A stretch of DNA of 64,000 bases, taken from assembly GCF_950100655.1 (NCBI RefSeq), contig NZ_CATNLY010000023.1, positions 434,001-498,000 of the forward strand, read 5' to 3'. Under the pieces are notes generated by a model. The model had not been told where the DNA came from. It saw nothing but the letters and a program-made list of their open reading frames with translations, and did no database searches. Made by a program: the position numbers and the translations under genes. Shown here in pieces: positions 45,697-54,152 of the stretch; position 1 is the first letter of the stretch, and every line of letters begins with the position of its first letter. The stretch comes from Pleomorphomonas sp. T1.2MG-36. Lineage in GTDB: Bacteria > Pseudomonadota > Alphaproteobacteria > Rhizobiales > Pleomorphomonadaceae.

Positions 45697-47396
45697 TGCG
45701 GCGTGGTCCTGAGTTTGCGTGACTGCCGGTAGCGGGCGGCAGACAGGCGCCGCCGGGTCAGTCGCCGAGCCTTTTCGATGCTGCCCGTCAGGACGCGGAA
45801 GACGTCACTGGCGAAGGTCCAGAAGAGAAAGCAGAGGGCGATCAGGCTGTTGAGAAGCGAGGCATCGTTGTAGGCCCGGACATTGGCCTCGCGGGTGGCC
45901 GCTTGGGCGAGCAGCGTTCGCGCCTGAACGTCACGCCGCACCGGGTCGACGATCGTCTTGGCGTAGGCGCCTTGATAAAGCTTGATCCTCTGCGCGACTT
46001 GGGGATCGGCCGGATCGAGCGCATCGACGAGGACCGCCGAATATTCATGCTCCCGATAGAGCTGATAGGTCCCCAGCACCGCCGGGCCGGCAAGACCACC
46101 GATCCCCTGCGACAGGCTGAACAGCACCGAGAACGTGACGATGTGGTCGGTGCCACGCGACAAGGCCTTGGTGATTCCCATGAGCAGCAGCGGCCCCATG
46201 AACATGCCGGTGGCAAGCGAGATCATCAGCTGGCTGAGATAGACATCGTGAGGCCGGGTGAGATTGGTGGCGTTATGCTCGAGGTAACTGCCGGCGACCA
46301 CCAGACCGATCGAGATGCCGAGGATTGCCAGCACGCGCTTGGGTCCGAACATCAGCGCCGAGATCACGGCTCCAACGATGGTGGCGGCGAAAATGACGGC
46401 ATAGAGGGGCTGCAACTGATCCGGCCCCATGCCGAGCGTGCGAAGAAGTCCCGGCGCCGTGTAGCTCTGCTCGGACAGCAGGAAGCGCATACCGACCGCC
46501 CCCATGCCGAAGCGGAAGGCATCGCTGGTTCCGAGCCAGCGCGTCATGATCAAAGGGCGCGCCCGATGATGCTCGATCAGCACCGCCGCCAGGGCCATCG
46601 CCATGGCCGCGATGATGGCGTAGGCCATCCATGGATTGTCCTCCCACCATTCATAGCGCATCTGGGCGAACACGGCGCCGACCAGGGCGATCGCCGGAGC
46701 CATCAGGGCAAAGGACAGGAAATCGAGCGGCTCGAAAACGCGGATGCGGATGCCCTGCGGCAGTTTGACGATGACCATCGCCGCAAGGCTGATGAGCGCC
46801 ATGCCGAGTTCCAGACGGTAGATCTCCCGAAAGTCGCCGGTGCTGGACAGAGATGGCGACAGGACCCAGGCGAGCGGCGTCATCGCCTGCATCAGCCCCA
46901 GAGCGAGGCAGAGGGCGCGGCCGAGATGCTTCAGCGGGAAGGCCTGCATCAGGTAGAACATGCCGAGCGCGCTCATCGGAGCGGCCGCGAAGCCGGCCAC
47001 GGCGCGCAGCAGCAACGCCGTCGGATAATCGGCGACCACGAGATGCAGTACGCAGAGCAGGACATAGGCGGCGATGCCCGCCTCGGCGAAATGGCGGATA
47101 CCGAAGCGCTGCCGGCACTTGAAGAGGATCAGGTTGGCCGACGCGTTGAACATGACATAGACGGCGGGCAGCCAGGCCGCTTCGGATGGGGTCAGGCCGA
47201 GATGACCCTGGATGTTCTGGAGGTTGGCCGAAACGAGACCGGTGCCGAGCCCGCTCGTCGTGATCACCAGCAGACCGACCAGGCCATAGGCCAGGCGACG
47301 GCCGGGCGAGTGCTTGACGAGGGCCGGCGACCCCGGCATGCGGGGGCGTTCCTCGGGATCCCAATCGGGTAGCGGATCGAGCGGTTGGGGGGTCAT
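45693..47396 (-). CDS. MFS efflux transporter, DHA2/EmrB type
   Basis: A protein of 567 residues from the ATG at 47396, which overlaps the tetR stop. About 14 membrane helices are visible, including the motif A-like region in FKCRQRFGIRHFAEAG after helix 2. The C-terminal ~90 residues (TLLAQAATREANVRAYNDASLLNSLIALCFLFWTFASDVFRVL) carry a soluble insert before the last helix. It exports compounds through the partner HlyD protein, and the gene is controlled by the upstream TetR. Confidence 0.9.
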   Translation of the reverse strand: MTPQPLDPLPDWDPEERPRMPGSPALVKHSPGRRLAYGLVGLLVITTSGLGTGLVSANLQNIQGHLGLTPSEAAWLPAVYVMFNASANLILFKCRQRFGIRHFAEAGIAAYVLLCVLHLVVADYPTALLLRAVAGFAAAPMSALGMFYLMQAFPLKHLGRALCLALGLMQAMTPLAWVLSPSLSSTGDFREIYRLELGMALISLAAMVIVKLPQGIRIRVFEPLDFLSFALMAPAIALVGAVFAQMRYEWWEDNPWMAYAIIAAMAMALAAVLIEHHRARPLIMTRWLGTSDAFRFGMGAVGMRFLLSEQSYTAPGLLRTLGMGPDQLQPLYAVIFAATIVGAVISALMFGPKRVLAILGISIGLVVAGSYLEHNATNLTRPHDVYLSQLMISLATGMFMGPLLLMGITKALSRGTDHIVTFSVLFSLSQGIGGLAGPAVLGTYQLYREHEYSAVLVDALDPADPQVAQRIKLYQGAYAKTIVDPVRRDVQARTLLAQAATREANVRAYNDASLLNSLIALCFLFWTFASDVFRVLTGSIEKARRLTRRRLSAARYRQSRKLRTTPQ

Positions 47397-47971
47397 GTCG
47401 CCGCCTGCGCGTGCTCGGCCGGCCGCGGGCGCAACCCCGCGACCAGGAGTTCGAACGCCCTGAGGCTGAGCCTTGCCTGCTCGTCGGCCGAGCGACCGCG
47501 CAGTGCGGAACCGAGCATGCTGACCAGCAGCGTGACATCCTCGACCTGAATGTCGGGCCGGCATGTCCCGGCCTCGACGGCACGAAAGATCAGCGGCGAG
47601 AAGATCTGATGAAAGCGCTCGCGGACACGCCTCACTTCCGGCGCGCCCCGATCGAGCACGCGCCAGTAATCGACCAGCGACGAGCGGGAATGGATGCGTT
47701 CGGCGTGAAAGCGCAACAGCACGAAGAAGGCATCCTCCCGGTCACCGAGTTCGACCGCCTTGGCTGCGGTCTCTTCCAGCCCCCGCTCGAGAAGAGCGAC
47801 GATCAGATGGTGACGATCGGGGAAATGCCGGTAGAGCGTCGCCCGGCCGACCCCCGCCTGCTGGCAGACGAGGTCGAGCGGCACGGTGATGCCATGGCTT
47901 GCGAAGACGAGATCGGCCGCAGCGAGGATGACCGCGCGGTTCTCCTCTGCGTCCCTTCTGAGCTTTGTCAT
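47393..47971 (-). CDS. TetR family repressor of the efflux operon
   Basis: A protein of 192 residues from the ATG at 47971. The N-terminal helix-turn-helix is ENRAVILAAADLVFASHGITVPLDLVCQQAGVGRATLYRHFPDRHHLIVALLERGL. The C-terminal ligand domain is specific to the regulator. The gene heads the three-gene efflux operon, and a perfect palindrome lies 9 bp upstream, so it very likely represses its own operon until a ligand binds. Confidence 0.92.
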   Translation of the reverse strand: MTKLRRDAEENRAVILAAADLVFASHGITVPLDLVCQQAGVGRATLYRHFPDRHHLIVALLERGLEETAAKAVELGDREDAFFVLLRFHAERIHSRSSLVDYWRVLDRGAPEVRRVRERFHQIFSPLIFRAVEAGTCRPDIQVEDVTLLVSMLGSALRGRSADEQARLSLRAFELLVAGLRPRPAEHAQAAT

Positions 47972-47980
47972 GCGCTTCAA

Positions 47981-48000
47981 ATCGGACAAAAATGTCCGAT
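47981..48000. promoter_or_regulatory. Perfect palindromic operator upstream of tetR
   Basis: ATCGGACA-AAAA-TGTCCGAT, 8-bp perfect arms, ending 9 bp before the tetR start. Position and symmetry are exactly those of a TetR autoregulatory site. Confidence 0.8.
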
Positions 48001-48159
48001 CGTCAATGCATGTCGCTCGCATCTGCAGGAAAACCCGGTCAAACTTAGGTGATGGGACTTATCTCACGGCAACACAGCCGCAACTGCGGTCCACGCCATT
48101 TCAAGTCTCTGGAGGAAATGGACACAAGTGCCCGTAGTTCTCACCCGCCGCTTTCGCCT

Positions 48160-48256
48160 AGAGCGCCTCCAGCAAAAGTGGGTACCGGTTTTCCGTCCGG
48201 AACTGCGTCGTAATAGAGCTTTTCCGGCGAACCCGAGGTCGCCGGAAAACTCTAGC
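48160..48256. repeat. Dispersed intergenic repeat, second copy
   Basis: Begins CTAGAGC and ends AAACTCTAG, with ACCGGTTTT and TCCGGCGAACC inside. Related to 19497-19620 in pieces and orientation. The gap 47972-48492 that holds it contains no intact gene, only this element, the tetR operator and the cheB fragment. Confidence 0.45.
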
Positions 48257-48335
48257 GGCTCGACGGGCTGTGCCAACTGAGCGTCCAAGAGCCGAGAACG
48301 ACGACCCGGCGTGCCGGTGCTGATCGCACCCAGAG

Positions 48336-48407
48336 GCCGGCTTCAGCGCCATCCTATCGCGTGAAGATATCGCGCCGCGCGTCGTGCAGCGGCAGGCGCG
48401 GCGGTGA
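48336..48407 (+). pseudogene. Orphan 3' fragment of a cheB-like gene
   Basis: Twenty-four codons read AGFSAILSREDIAPRVVQRQ, then ARR and a stop. They line up with the CheB C-terminus at 44404-44475 ([22 protein letters not shown], stop), and the DNA is also similar (ATCGCGCCGC, GCGCGGCGGTGACCGG). No upstream part is present. It suggests that the efflux operon was inserted beside a duplicated or rearranged end of the chemotaxis operon. Confidence 0.6.
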
Positions 48408-48492
48408 CCGGACCCGGCGGCCAGAGAGGTTCCCCGCTCATGGAGCCTCCGAGCGCTGGGACGGCCGCGAGAGCGGACACTTGTCCAGCCAG

Positions 48493-49578
48493 CTACCTCG
48501 CGGAAGTTCCGCTTTCCAGTTCGCGAGCGTATTTCATGACAGCCGCACGACGTGCGGGCGTGTCCGGATGGGTGGACAGAAAGCTGACTTCGCCCCGCGT
48601 CCCCGAAATCGTCTCGATACGGTCGAAAAAGCGGACGATGGCCGTCGGCTCGTAGCCGGCGGCGCGCATGATCTCGACGGAGCGGCGGTCGGCTTCCGCC
48701 TCGGCAGCGCGCGAATAGGACAGAGCCAGGATGGTACCGCCCTGGGTCAGCATGTCCTCCAACCCCGAGCCGACATCGCCGGCAATCAGCAAGATCATCG
48801 CCGTCACGCCAGCGACGCGGTAGATTTGCCGAAGGCTGTGCTTGCGCTCGACGTGGGCGATCTCGTGCCCCAGCACACCGAGGATCATTTCCCGATCCCC
48901 ATCGGCAAGCTTCACGAGATCGTCGGTCAGGATGAGGTTGCCGTCCGGTAGCGCGAAAGCATTGGGGCCGATCGCCCCACCGTCGCGAAAGCTGAGCGTA
49001 TAGGCAGTTGGTCCGCCTTCGGACGCGGCGGCCAGTCTCTCAAAGCCGTCGCTGATCGCCTGCCTCTCGTCCTCGGGCAGATGGGAAGGCCCCAACACGG
49101 TTCGGTCAAGCGAAGCCAACGCGCCAGAGCCGATCATTTCCGGCACGAACGGCGGCGTCACGAACACTGCGACTTCGACCAGAACCGGAACCGCATAGCG
49201 GTAGATCGCGAAGGCGAGGAAAATGACGGCGACGACGAAGACGAGGAGCCGGGGGCGGAACGCCTCCAGGCCATGGACCCAGCCGGACTTCGCCCCCTTG
49301 TGTCGGCGAAGCCAGGCATCGATGCCGTCGTTGTCGGCCGTTTCAAAGACGGATCCGTCCGGAAACGTCAGCCTGCGGGGGATCGAGCCGACACGCGGGC
49401 TGATCTCGACTTTTCTCTCGGACACGACGGCGCGAACGGCGCCATCGGCCATGACCGACAGCTCATCTCCGTTTGCTTGGAGATCGGCGGGAATAGAGCG
49501 GCTGGTGTTTGGTGGATGCCACTCGCCAACCGCGACCGGCTCGTCAGAAGCCAAAATCGAAGCCTTCCATGTCGACAT
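48493..49578 (-). CDS. M48 family metallopeptidase
   Basis: A protein of 361 residues. An N-terminal cytoplasmic part (residues ~1-95), one membrane helix (LLVFVVAVIFLAFAIYRYAV) and a C-terminal M48 domain with the zinc motif HEIAH (GVLGHEIAHVERKH) and the third ligand Glu in AAEAEADRRSVEIM, then LSTHPDTPARRAAV. The start overlaps the end of the DUF898 gene by 35 bp, so the two are co-translated. It probably degrades damaged membrane or periplasmic proteins. Confidence 0.88.
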   Translation of the reverse strand: MSTWKASILASDEPVAVGEWHPPNTSRSIPADLQANGDELSVMADGAVRAVVSERKVEISPRVGSIPRRLTFPDGSVFETADNDGIDAWLRRHKGAKSGWVHGLEAFRPRLLVFVVAVIFLAFAIYRYAVPVLVEVAVFVTPPFVPEMIGSGALASLDRTVLGPSHLPEDERQAISDGFERLAAASEGGPTAYTLSFRDGGAIGPNAFALPDGNLILTDDLVKLADGDREMILGVLGHEIAHVERKHSLRQIYRVAGVTAMILLIAGDVGSGLEDMLTQGGTILALSYSRAAEAEADRRSVEIMRAAGYEPTAIVRFFDRIETISGTRGEVSFLSTHPDTPARRAAVMKYARELESGTSAR

Positions 49579-50605
49579 ATTCGGCGGAGATCGCCGATCC
49601 ACTCGCTTCGATCTGCGACATTACCTCGCCAGGATCTCCATTGATACGGATGCCGGTGTGCTCGTTGGTGAAACGCGCCATGCGCACGGCGGCCCAGGGA
49701 CGCATCAGGCCGAGCGTCAGTATGGTGACGAGAATGTTTGAGGCGGCGATCCAGGCATAGTGCAGCCGGGGGATGTCACTCAGCAACTCATGGCGGTCGT
49801 CCAGCAGTGCAGCTGAAAGAACGACGTTGCGGACGCCGATGCGGTAGACGAGAGCAACAAGAGCGTAGATGAGAAGAACGATGTACGGCAGAAACACCGA
49901 GAAGACCATAAAGCCGGCCCCAGGTTGGCCCGTGCTCTGACCAACTGCGAAACCTGCCGCAATGATCGTACCGACGATTGCGCTGCCAAGAGCAAACAGC
50001 AGGAACGGAAGCAGCCAAACGCGGTAGAGGGCACCGAGGCGCGGCGCAGTGGAAAAGGCTCTGTTGCCGTAACGGAGATTGTTGAGGATGTAGCGCCACA
50101 GCCAGCGACTCGCCAGAGGCGCCAGGATGCCGAGGGACAGGAAGGCGACGATGCCGCCGAGCGTCACCGCGACGAAGGCGCCGCCGGTCGAGCCCACGAA
50201 ATCGAAGCGGACGTTGCGATAGCTGGTCACCCGCGCATTGAACCGCAGGCTGCGCTTGATGAGCCACGGAAGCCCGATCACGATCAGCAGCCAGGTCGCC
50301 AGCGTGAGAAATGGATTGATGATTCCGAGAACGTTGACGGCGATGAGCGCACCGATGACGATCAGCCGGCCGACGAAGATCTGACTTCCCTTGGCGTGAT
50401 ACTCGAACGTCCGCCCGAGAAGAACGGTGTTGCCGTGGAAGTAGCGCTTGCGGCGCACCTTGGCCCAGGCGGAGTAGATGCCGAGCGTAAGGATGGTCAG
50501 CAGGACGTTGACGATCCAGATACCGAAATACTCCGAAGCGCTGCCAGTGAACGAAGCACGCGCGAACCGGTCCGCCGGAACCGGCGGCGTATCAACCAAA
50601 GCCAT
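49544..50605 (-). CDS. DUF898 (YjgN-like) multi-span membrane protein
   Basis: A protein of 353 residues. The family signature occurs twice: IWIVNVLLTILTLGIYSAWAKVRRKRYFHGNT near the N-terminus and ASNILVTILTLGLMRPWAAVRMARFTNEHT near the C-terminus. About six to eight membrane spans lie between. Function is unknown in the family. DUF898 genes frequently precede M48 peptidase genes, as here. Confidence 0.88.
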   Translation of the reverse strand: MALVDTPPVPADRFARASFTGSASEYFGIWIVNVLLTILTLGIYSAWAKVRRKRYFHGNTVLLGRTFEYHAKGSQIFVGRLIVIGALIAVNVLGIINPFLTLATWLLIVIGLPWLIKRSLRFNARVTSYRNVRFDFVGSTGGAFVAVTLGGIVAFLSLGILAPLASRWLWRYILNNLRYGNRAFSTAPRLGALYRVWLLPFLLFALGSAIVGTIIAAGFAVGQSTGQPGAGFMVFSVFLPYIVLLIYALVALVYRIGVRNVVLSAALLDDRHELLSDIPRLHYAWIAASNILVTILTLGLMRPWAAVRMARFTNEHTGIRINGDPGEVMSQIEASGSAISAEYVDMEGFDFGF

Positions 50606-50788
50606 GATCTAGATCCCCGTGTTCCCGCGGGACGATGCGCCATCTCCGCGGCACAGGGCAACCAGATACAACCAGAACATCTTTTCAACCTTAACGTTTA
50701 TATCGAATAGGTAGTTCTCTCTACAAGACGGCCAGAATCCCTCATTGCCGAGACCGACGCCACCGCTCCCTTCTTTGGCAAGCCGCCA

Positions 50789-51670
50789 TCACCCTTCAGC
50801 GAGCCCCAGCAGGGCCGGCACCAAGGCCCTGATCGCCGTGGCCGCGTCGCGATCGAGCGCCTTCAGCCAGCGCCTCGGGATGGCGTCGAGGCCATATGTC
50901 GCGCCGGCCAAGGCGCCGACGATGGCCCCGGTGGTGTCCGCGTCGCCACCGTGATTGACGGTGCGGATCAGACAGTCCTCGAAGGTATCGGTGGCAAAGT
51001 AACCGTCGAACACGGTCTGAAGCGTGTCGACGACATAGGCCGACGACAGCCCCCGATAGGGAACGAAACGGAAGGTCGGATAGCGGCCGACCAGACCATC
51101 CGCCAGTCGCGCGGCAGCGGCCCGCCCTCCTCCGGCAATCAGCGTGGCCAGCATGCCGGCCAGCGCGTCGCAAGCGGCGTCCGACAGCGGATGGTTGTGG
51201 GTGACATGCCCCTGCTCCACCGCCCAGCGGCGGGCGCGGGCCGGATCGCGATAGCTGGCGATCGCTGCCGGCAGAACGCGCATGGCAGCGCCGTTGCCCG
51301 CATCGCCCTCGTTCGGCGGGCCGATGACGATGCCACGCTGGATGTAGCGGCGGATGCCGCGCCGGCAGGTGTTGCCGACGTCGGGCGGCCCCGACTTGAG
51401 CCAGGCGGCGAACTCCTCGCAGAGATCGGTGAGGTCGAGTTCGCCCTTGCGGGCGAGCGAACGCCCCAGGGCCAGAGACATCGCCGTATCGTCCGTCACC
51501 GCGCCGGCCTTGAGGTGCAGCCAGCCACCCCCGACGATATCGCACAATAGGCCGTGCTCGACGGCGATCTCTCGCGGCGTCATGAACTCGACGGTAGCGC
51601 CGAGCGCGTCGCCAATGGCAAGGCCCAGGAAGGCGGCGAGAGCCCGGTCCGCAATGCCGGCATCGATCAT
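50789..51670 (-). CDS. draG: ADP-ribosyl-[dinitrogen reductase] glycohydrolase DraG
   Basis: A protein of 293 residues. ADP-ribosylglycohydrolase motifs: FLGLAIGDALGATVEFM, the metal-binding AVTDDTAMSLALG, and the C-terminal GGDADTTGAIVGALAGATYG that completes the dimanganese site. NHGGDAD is the DraG form. It removes ADP-ribose from the NifH arginine and restores nitrogenase when nitrogen becomes scarce. It lies 46 bp after draT in the iscA-like/nifW/draT/draG unit. Confidence 0.93.
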   Translation of the reverse strand: MIDAGIADRALAAFLGLAIGDALGATVEFMTPREIAVEHGLLCDIVGGGWLHLKAGAVTDDTAMSLALGRSLARKGELDLTDLCEEFAAWLKSGPPDVGNTCRRGIRRYIQRGIVIGPPNEGDAGNGAAMRVLPAAIASYRDPARARRWAVEQGHVTHNHPLSDAACDALAGMLATLIAGGGRAAAARLADGLVGRYPTFRFVPYRGLSSAYVVDTLQTVFDGYFATDTFEDCLIRTVNHGGDADTTGAIVGALAGATYGLDAIPRRWLKALDRDAATAIRALVPALLGLAEG

Positions 51671-51716
51671 GCAGGCCTCCCGTTGCCGACCGAAATGCCC
51701 GTGAGGACGAGCCAGC

Positions 51717-52556
51717 TCATCGCGACACGCTGAGTTCGTAGTCGCCGCCGATCACCAGATACTCTCCCTCGCCCTTGAGGGGGTGAGATGCCATCAGCGT
51801 GTTGAAGAACAGGATCTTCTCGCGCGGCACCCGTGCCGTGAGAATGACGTCACCGAAGCAGTCGGCGATGTCGCGTTCGGCCGTGAAGGACGACAGGCTG
51901 TTGAGGCGCATGACGATCCGGCGCCGATCGATCCGCTGCCGGATGGGATGTTCGTCGAAATCATTGACGCCGCGATGGAGCGTCAGGTGGGTTTCCGTCG
52001 GAGAGGCGAAGCGGACGAGCGCCCACTGGCAGAACTCGTAGAGCAGGTCGAGCTGGGCCATGATCGCGTTGTTGTGGAAGCGGCTCGACATCTTCTCGGC
52101 GACATAGGCCGCCCAGGCGGCCGGCGCCTGCCTCACCAGACGTTCCCGATGAAACGTTGGAAAGATGCCGAAGCGGCTTTCCACCCAGCCCTTCAGCACC
52201 GCCCCCTCCGGACCGTTGCTGTCGTAGCCCCAGCCCTTGATGAGCCTCAGATAGGACGAGCGATAGCGCCGCCGTCCCGCCGCGTTCCCCGGCTCGCGCT
52301 GCTCGCGGTCGATGCCGAACATCGCCATCATGTAACTGGCGAAGGCCTCGCCCGCCTCGGTCAGGTCCGCGGCGAGCCCGAGCATCTCGAACAATCCTCC
52401 GTTCATCTCGCGCACGCCGGAAACGTGGACGGGAACCGGGCGGGCGTTGAAGGCGACGTCGGCAAGAAAAGCCGTCGACAGCCCGACGAGATTGGTCGAG
52501 TGGCCGATCAGGCCGCCGTCCGGTGTTCCCTCCTCGCTGACTGCCGCTTCACTCAC
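51717..52556 (-). CDS. draT: NAD+-dinitrogen-reductase ADP-ribosyltransferase DraT
   Basis: A protein of 279 residues. GHSTNLVGLSTAFLADVAFN near the N-terminus, then the LIKGWGYDSNGPEGAVLKGWVESRFGIFPTFHRE segment and FTAERDIADCFGDVILTARVPREKILFFNTLM, all typical of DraT. It transfers ADP-ribose from NAD+ to the conserved arginine of NifH (codon at 63990-63992) when ammonium is added or energy falls. The gene sits 27 bp downstream of nifW. Confidence 0.93.
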   Translation of the reverse strand: MSEAAVSEEGTPDGGLIGHSTNLVGLSTAFLADVAFNARPVPVHVSGVREMNGGLFEMLGLAADLTEAGEAFASYMMAMFGIDREQREPGNAAGRRRYRSSYLRLIKGWGYDSNGPEGAVLKGWVESRFGIFPTFHRERLVRQAPAAWAAYVAEKMSSRFHNNAIMAQLDLLYEFCQWALVRFASPTETHLTLHRGVNDFDEHPIRQRIDRRRIVMRLNSLSSFTAERDIADCFGDVILTARVPREKILFFNTLMASHPLKGEGEYLVIGGDYELSVSR

Positions 52557-52583
52557 GATGAAGACCGCTCCAAAGCCCGGGGC

Positions 52584-52967
52584 TCAGCCGCCATCGATCG
52601 GTCGCAGGGCATCGCCGAACGACACGAAGGGACGGCGCGGCGGCGCGGCGGGCCGGGCAGGGTCGCGGTCCTTCAGGACCTTGAAAAGCCGTTTCTCAAG
52701 CGGCGAAGCGCCGGAGAACTCCCGATAGGCGCGCTCCAGCATGGAGCGGGCGCGGGCGGCGGCAACGGCATCGGGCAGGTCTTCGAGGTCATCGCCCGCC
52801 AGCATCTCGCCCATGCGTTTCATGACGTGAAGGCGGCAGACGGCGAGGCGCTCGGGATCGAAGCGAACGCCGAGGACATCGAAGAAGTCTTCGGCCGAGG
52901 AAAGGCGCCTCATCCTCTCAAGGATGCCGGTGGCGTCGGGAACAGGGCGATCTATAGGACAGGACAT
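52584..52967 (-). CDS. nifW: Nitrogenase-protective protein NifW
   Basis: A protein of 127 residues. LSSAEDFFDVLGVRFDPERLAVCRLHVMKRMGEML is the NifW core, followed by ARARSMLERAYREFSGASPLEKRLFKVLKD. NifW is needed for full MoFe-protein activity, probably by protection from oxygen. It is 8 bp after the iscA-like gene. Confidence 0.9.
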   Translation of the reverse strand: MSCPIDRPVPDATGILERMRRLSSAEDFFDVLGVRFDPERLAVCRLHVMKRMGEMLAGDDLEDLPDAVAAARARSMLERAYREFSGASPLEKRLFKVLKDRDPARPAAPPRRPFVSFGDALRPIDGG

Positions 52968-52975
52968 GGTGCCTC

Positions 52976-53296
52976 TCAGCAGAAGGACTTGCCGCAGGAA
53001 CAGTGGGACGCGGCGTTCGGATTGTCGAAGACGAAGCCCGACTGATCGACGCCATCGACGAAGTCGACGACCAGTCCGTCGACGTGGCGCTGGGTCAGCA
53101 GGTCGAGATAGAGCCGGACGCCGCCCTGCTCGACCACGAGATCACCGGGGCGTTCGTCCGTCTCCAGGCCCATTCGATACCTGAGGCCGGCACAGCCTCC
53201 GGCTTCGACGATGATGCGCAAACCCTCGGCCTGCCCGTCGGCAGCGGCAAGAGCGGTTCGCACGGCGTCGGCAGCGTTTTCGGTGAGTTCGATCAT
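52976..53296 (-). CDS. HesB/IscA-type iron-sulfur carrier of the nif cluster
   Basis: A protein of 106 residues. The ATG at 53296 has GAGG 8 nt upstream; the ATG at 53302, two codons earlier, is too close to it. The three conserved Cys are in AGGCAGLRY and CSCGKSF, and the A-type fold is intact (MIELTENAADAVRTAL, LVVDFVDGVDQSGFVFDNPNAASHC). It likely carries Fe-S clusters to nitrogenase components. It is the first gene of the iscA-like/nifW/draT/draG unit behind a NifA/sigma54-type promoter. Confidence 0.88.
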   Translation of the reverse strand: MIELTENAADAVRTALAAADGQAEGLRIIVEAGGCAGLRYRMGLETDERPGDLVVEQGGVRLYLDLLTQRHVDGLVVDFVDGVDQSGFVFDNPNAASHCSCGKSFC

Positions 53297-53341
53297 GGTC
53301 ATGTCCTCACCACCCGGAAACGAAGTGGTCTAAGCGGAGAT

Positions 53342-53357
53342 TGCATGGCTCATGCCA
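53342..53357 (-). promoter_or_regulatory. Sigma54 (RpoN) -24/-12 promoter
   Basis: On the minus strand TGGCATGAGCCATGCA, with GG and GC at the required spacing of ten bases. It is about 46 bp upstream of the iscA-like start, so transcription would begin about 35 bp before the gene. Confidence 0.75.
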
Positions 53358-53395
53358 CATTCTAAGTGCCTGAAACTCAACGGACCTGAGTGGCT

Positions 53396-53411
53396 TGTCG
53401 GAAATCCGACA
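53396..53411. promoter_or_regulatory. NifA upstream activating sequence
   Basis: TGTCGGAAATCCGACA obeys TGT-N10-ACA exactly and has an extended dyad TGTCGG/CCGACA. It lies about 70 bp upstream of the start site expected from the adjacent -24/-12 element, suitable for NifA activation of the draTG unit. Confidence 0.75.
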
Positions 53412-53427
53412 TGTTGCCGGGTGCGGT

Positions 53428-54051
53428 TCACGCCGCCTCCTCCACGCGCCTGCGGAGGTCGGCGAGCCGGCTGAGGCCATCTTCGGCGCCGAAGCAATCG
53501 TTGAAGTCGGCGCAGACGGAGCAGGACGGCGCCGCGCAGAGCGAAAATCCCTCGGCTTCGCAGAGCACGCGATAGAAGTACTTCTTCCAGCGCATGTTGC
53601 CGGTATTGCCGGCGTGCAGGCTGCGGAAATGGCGGGCGAGCAAACGATTGAGCTCGCCACGGTCGTTCAGCCCCAAATCCTGCCAGAGATGATCGGGCCG
53701 CATGGCCCGACGGGCGATCAGGACGGACAGCCAGGTGGCCACCGGTTCGGGTCCGGCGCGATGCGCCATCAGCAGGTCGACGAGGAGAACCTCCTCTTCC
53801 GATGGCCCGCTCGGCGGAAGAGTGCGAAACGTCGGAGCGGAGTAGCCCGGAAAGCAGCTACCAAGGAGCCGATCGACGTCGGCGGGCGAAAGACCGAGGC
53901 CATCGATGGGGGGACTGCCGGATATCTCCGCCTCGGCCAGCGCAGCCGCAAGAATGGCGGCGAGGATATGGCTGTCGAAAGCCTCGGCTTCGTCCCGCGC
54001 CGGGCGGGCCGCGGCGCGGAGCACGGAGTAATGTCGGGCAAAGGCCGGCAT
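53428..54051 (-). CDS. nifQ: NifQ, molybdenum donor for FeMo-cofactor synthesis
   Basis: A protein of 207 residues with GGAGG 6 nt before the ATG. The family Cys set C-x4-C-x2-C-x5-C (LCAAPSCSVCADFNDCFG) near the C-terminus is complete, and LWQDLGLNDRGELNRLLARHFRSLHAGNTGNMRWKKYFYRVLC is the diagnostic core. It supplies molybdenum to the NifEN scaffold. It follows modD by about 100 bp and may be co-transcribed with the molybdenum genes. Confidence 0.92.
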   Translation of the reverse strand: MPAFARHYSVLRAAARPARDEAEAFDSHILAAILAAALAEAEISGSPPIDGLGLSPADVDRLLGSCFPGYSAPTFRTLPPSGPSEEEVLLVDLLMAHRAGPEPVATWLSVLIARRAMRPDHLWQDLGLNDRGELNRLLARHFRSLHAGNTGNMRWKKYFYRVLCEAEGFSLCAAPSCSVCADFNDCFGAEDGLSRLADLRRRVEEAA

Positions 54052-54070
54052 GTGGCACCTCCTTCAGCTC

Positions 54071-54086
54071 TGTCGGGAATCCGACA
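54071..54086. promoter_or_regulatory. NifA-type palindrome just upstream of nifQ
   Basis: TGTCGGGAATCCGACA, TGT-N10-ACA with the same extended dyad as at 53396. It ends only 19 bp before the nifQ start, and no -24/-12 element was seen between. Its position does not fit a normal activator site. Confidence 0.6.
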
Positions 54087-54152
54087 CGGCGAACGCCGCA
54101 TTGTCGGATCCGATGAGTGTCTGAGGGAGATCAGCGCAAGGGCCGTGCCGGT

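Noticed and set aside
45903..47372. 489-residue frame on the plus strand opposite the MFS gene
   Set aside because: It is the reverse reading of the membrane transporter, rich in His, Asp and Gln by composition only.
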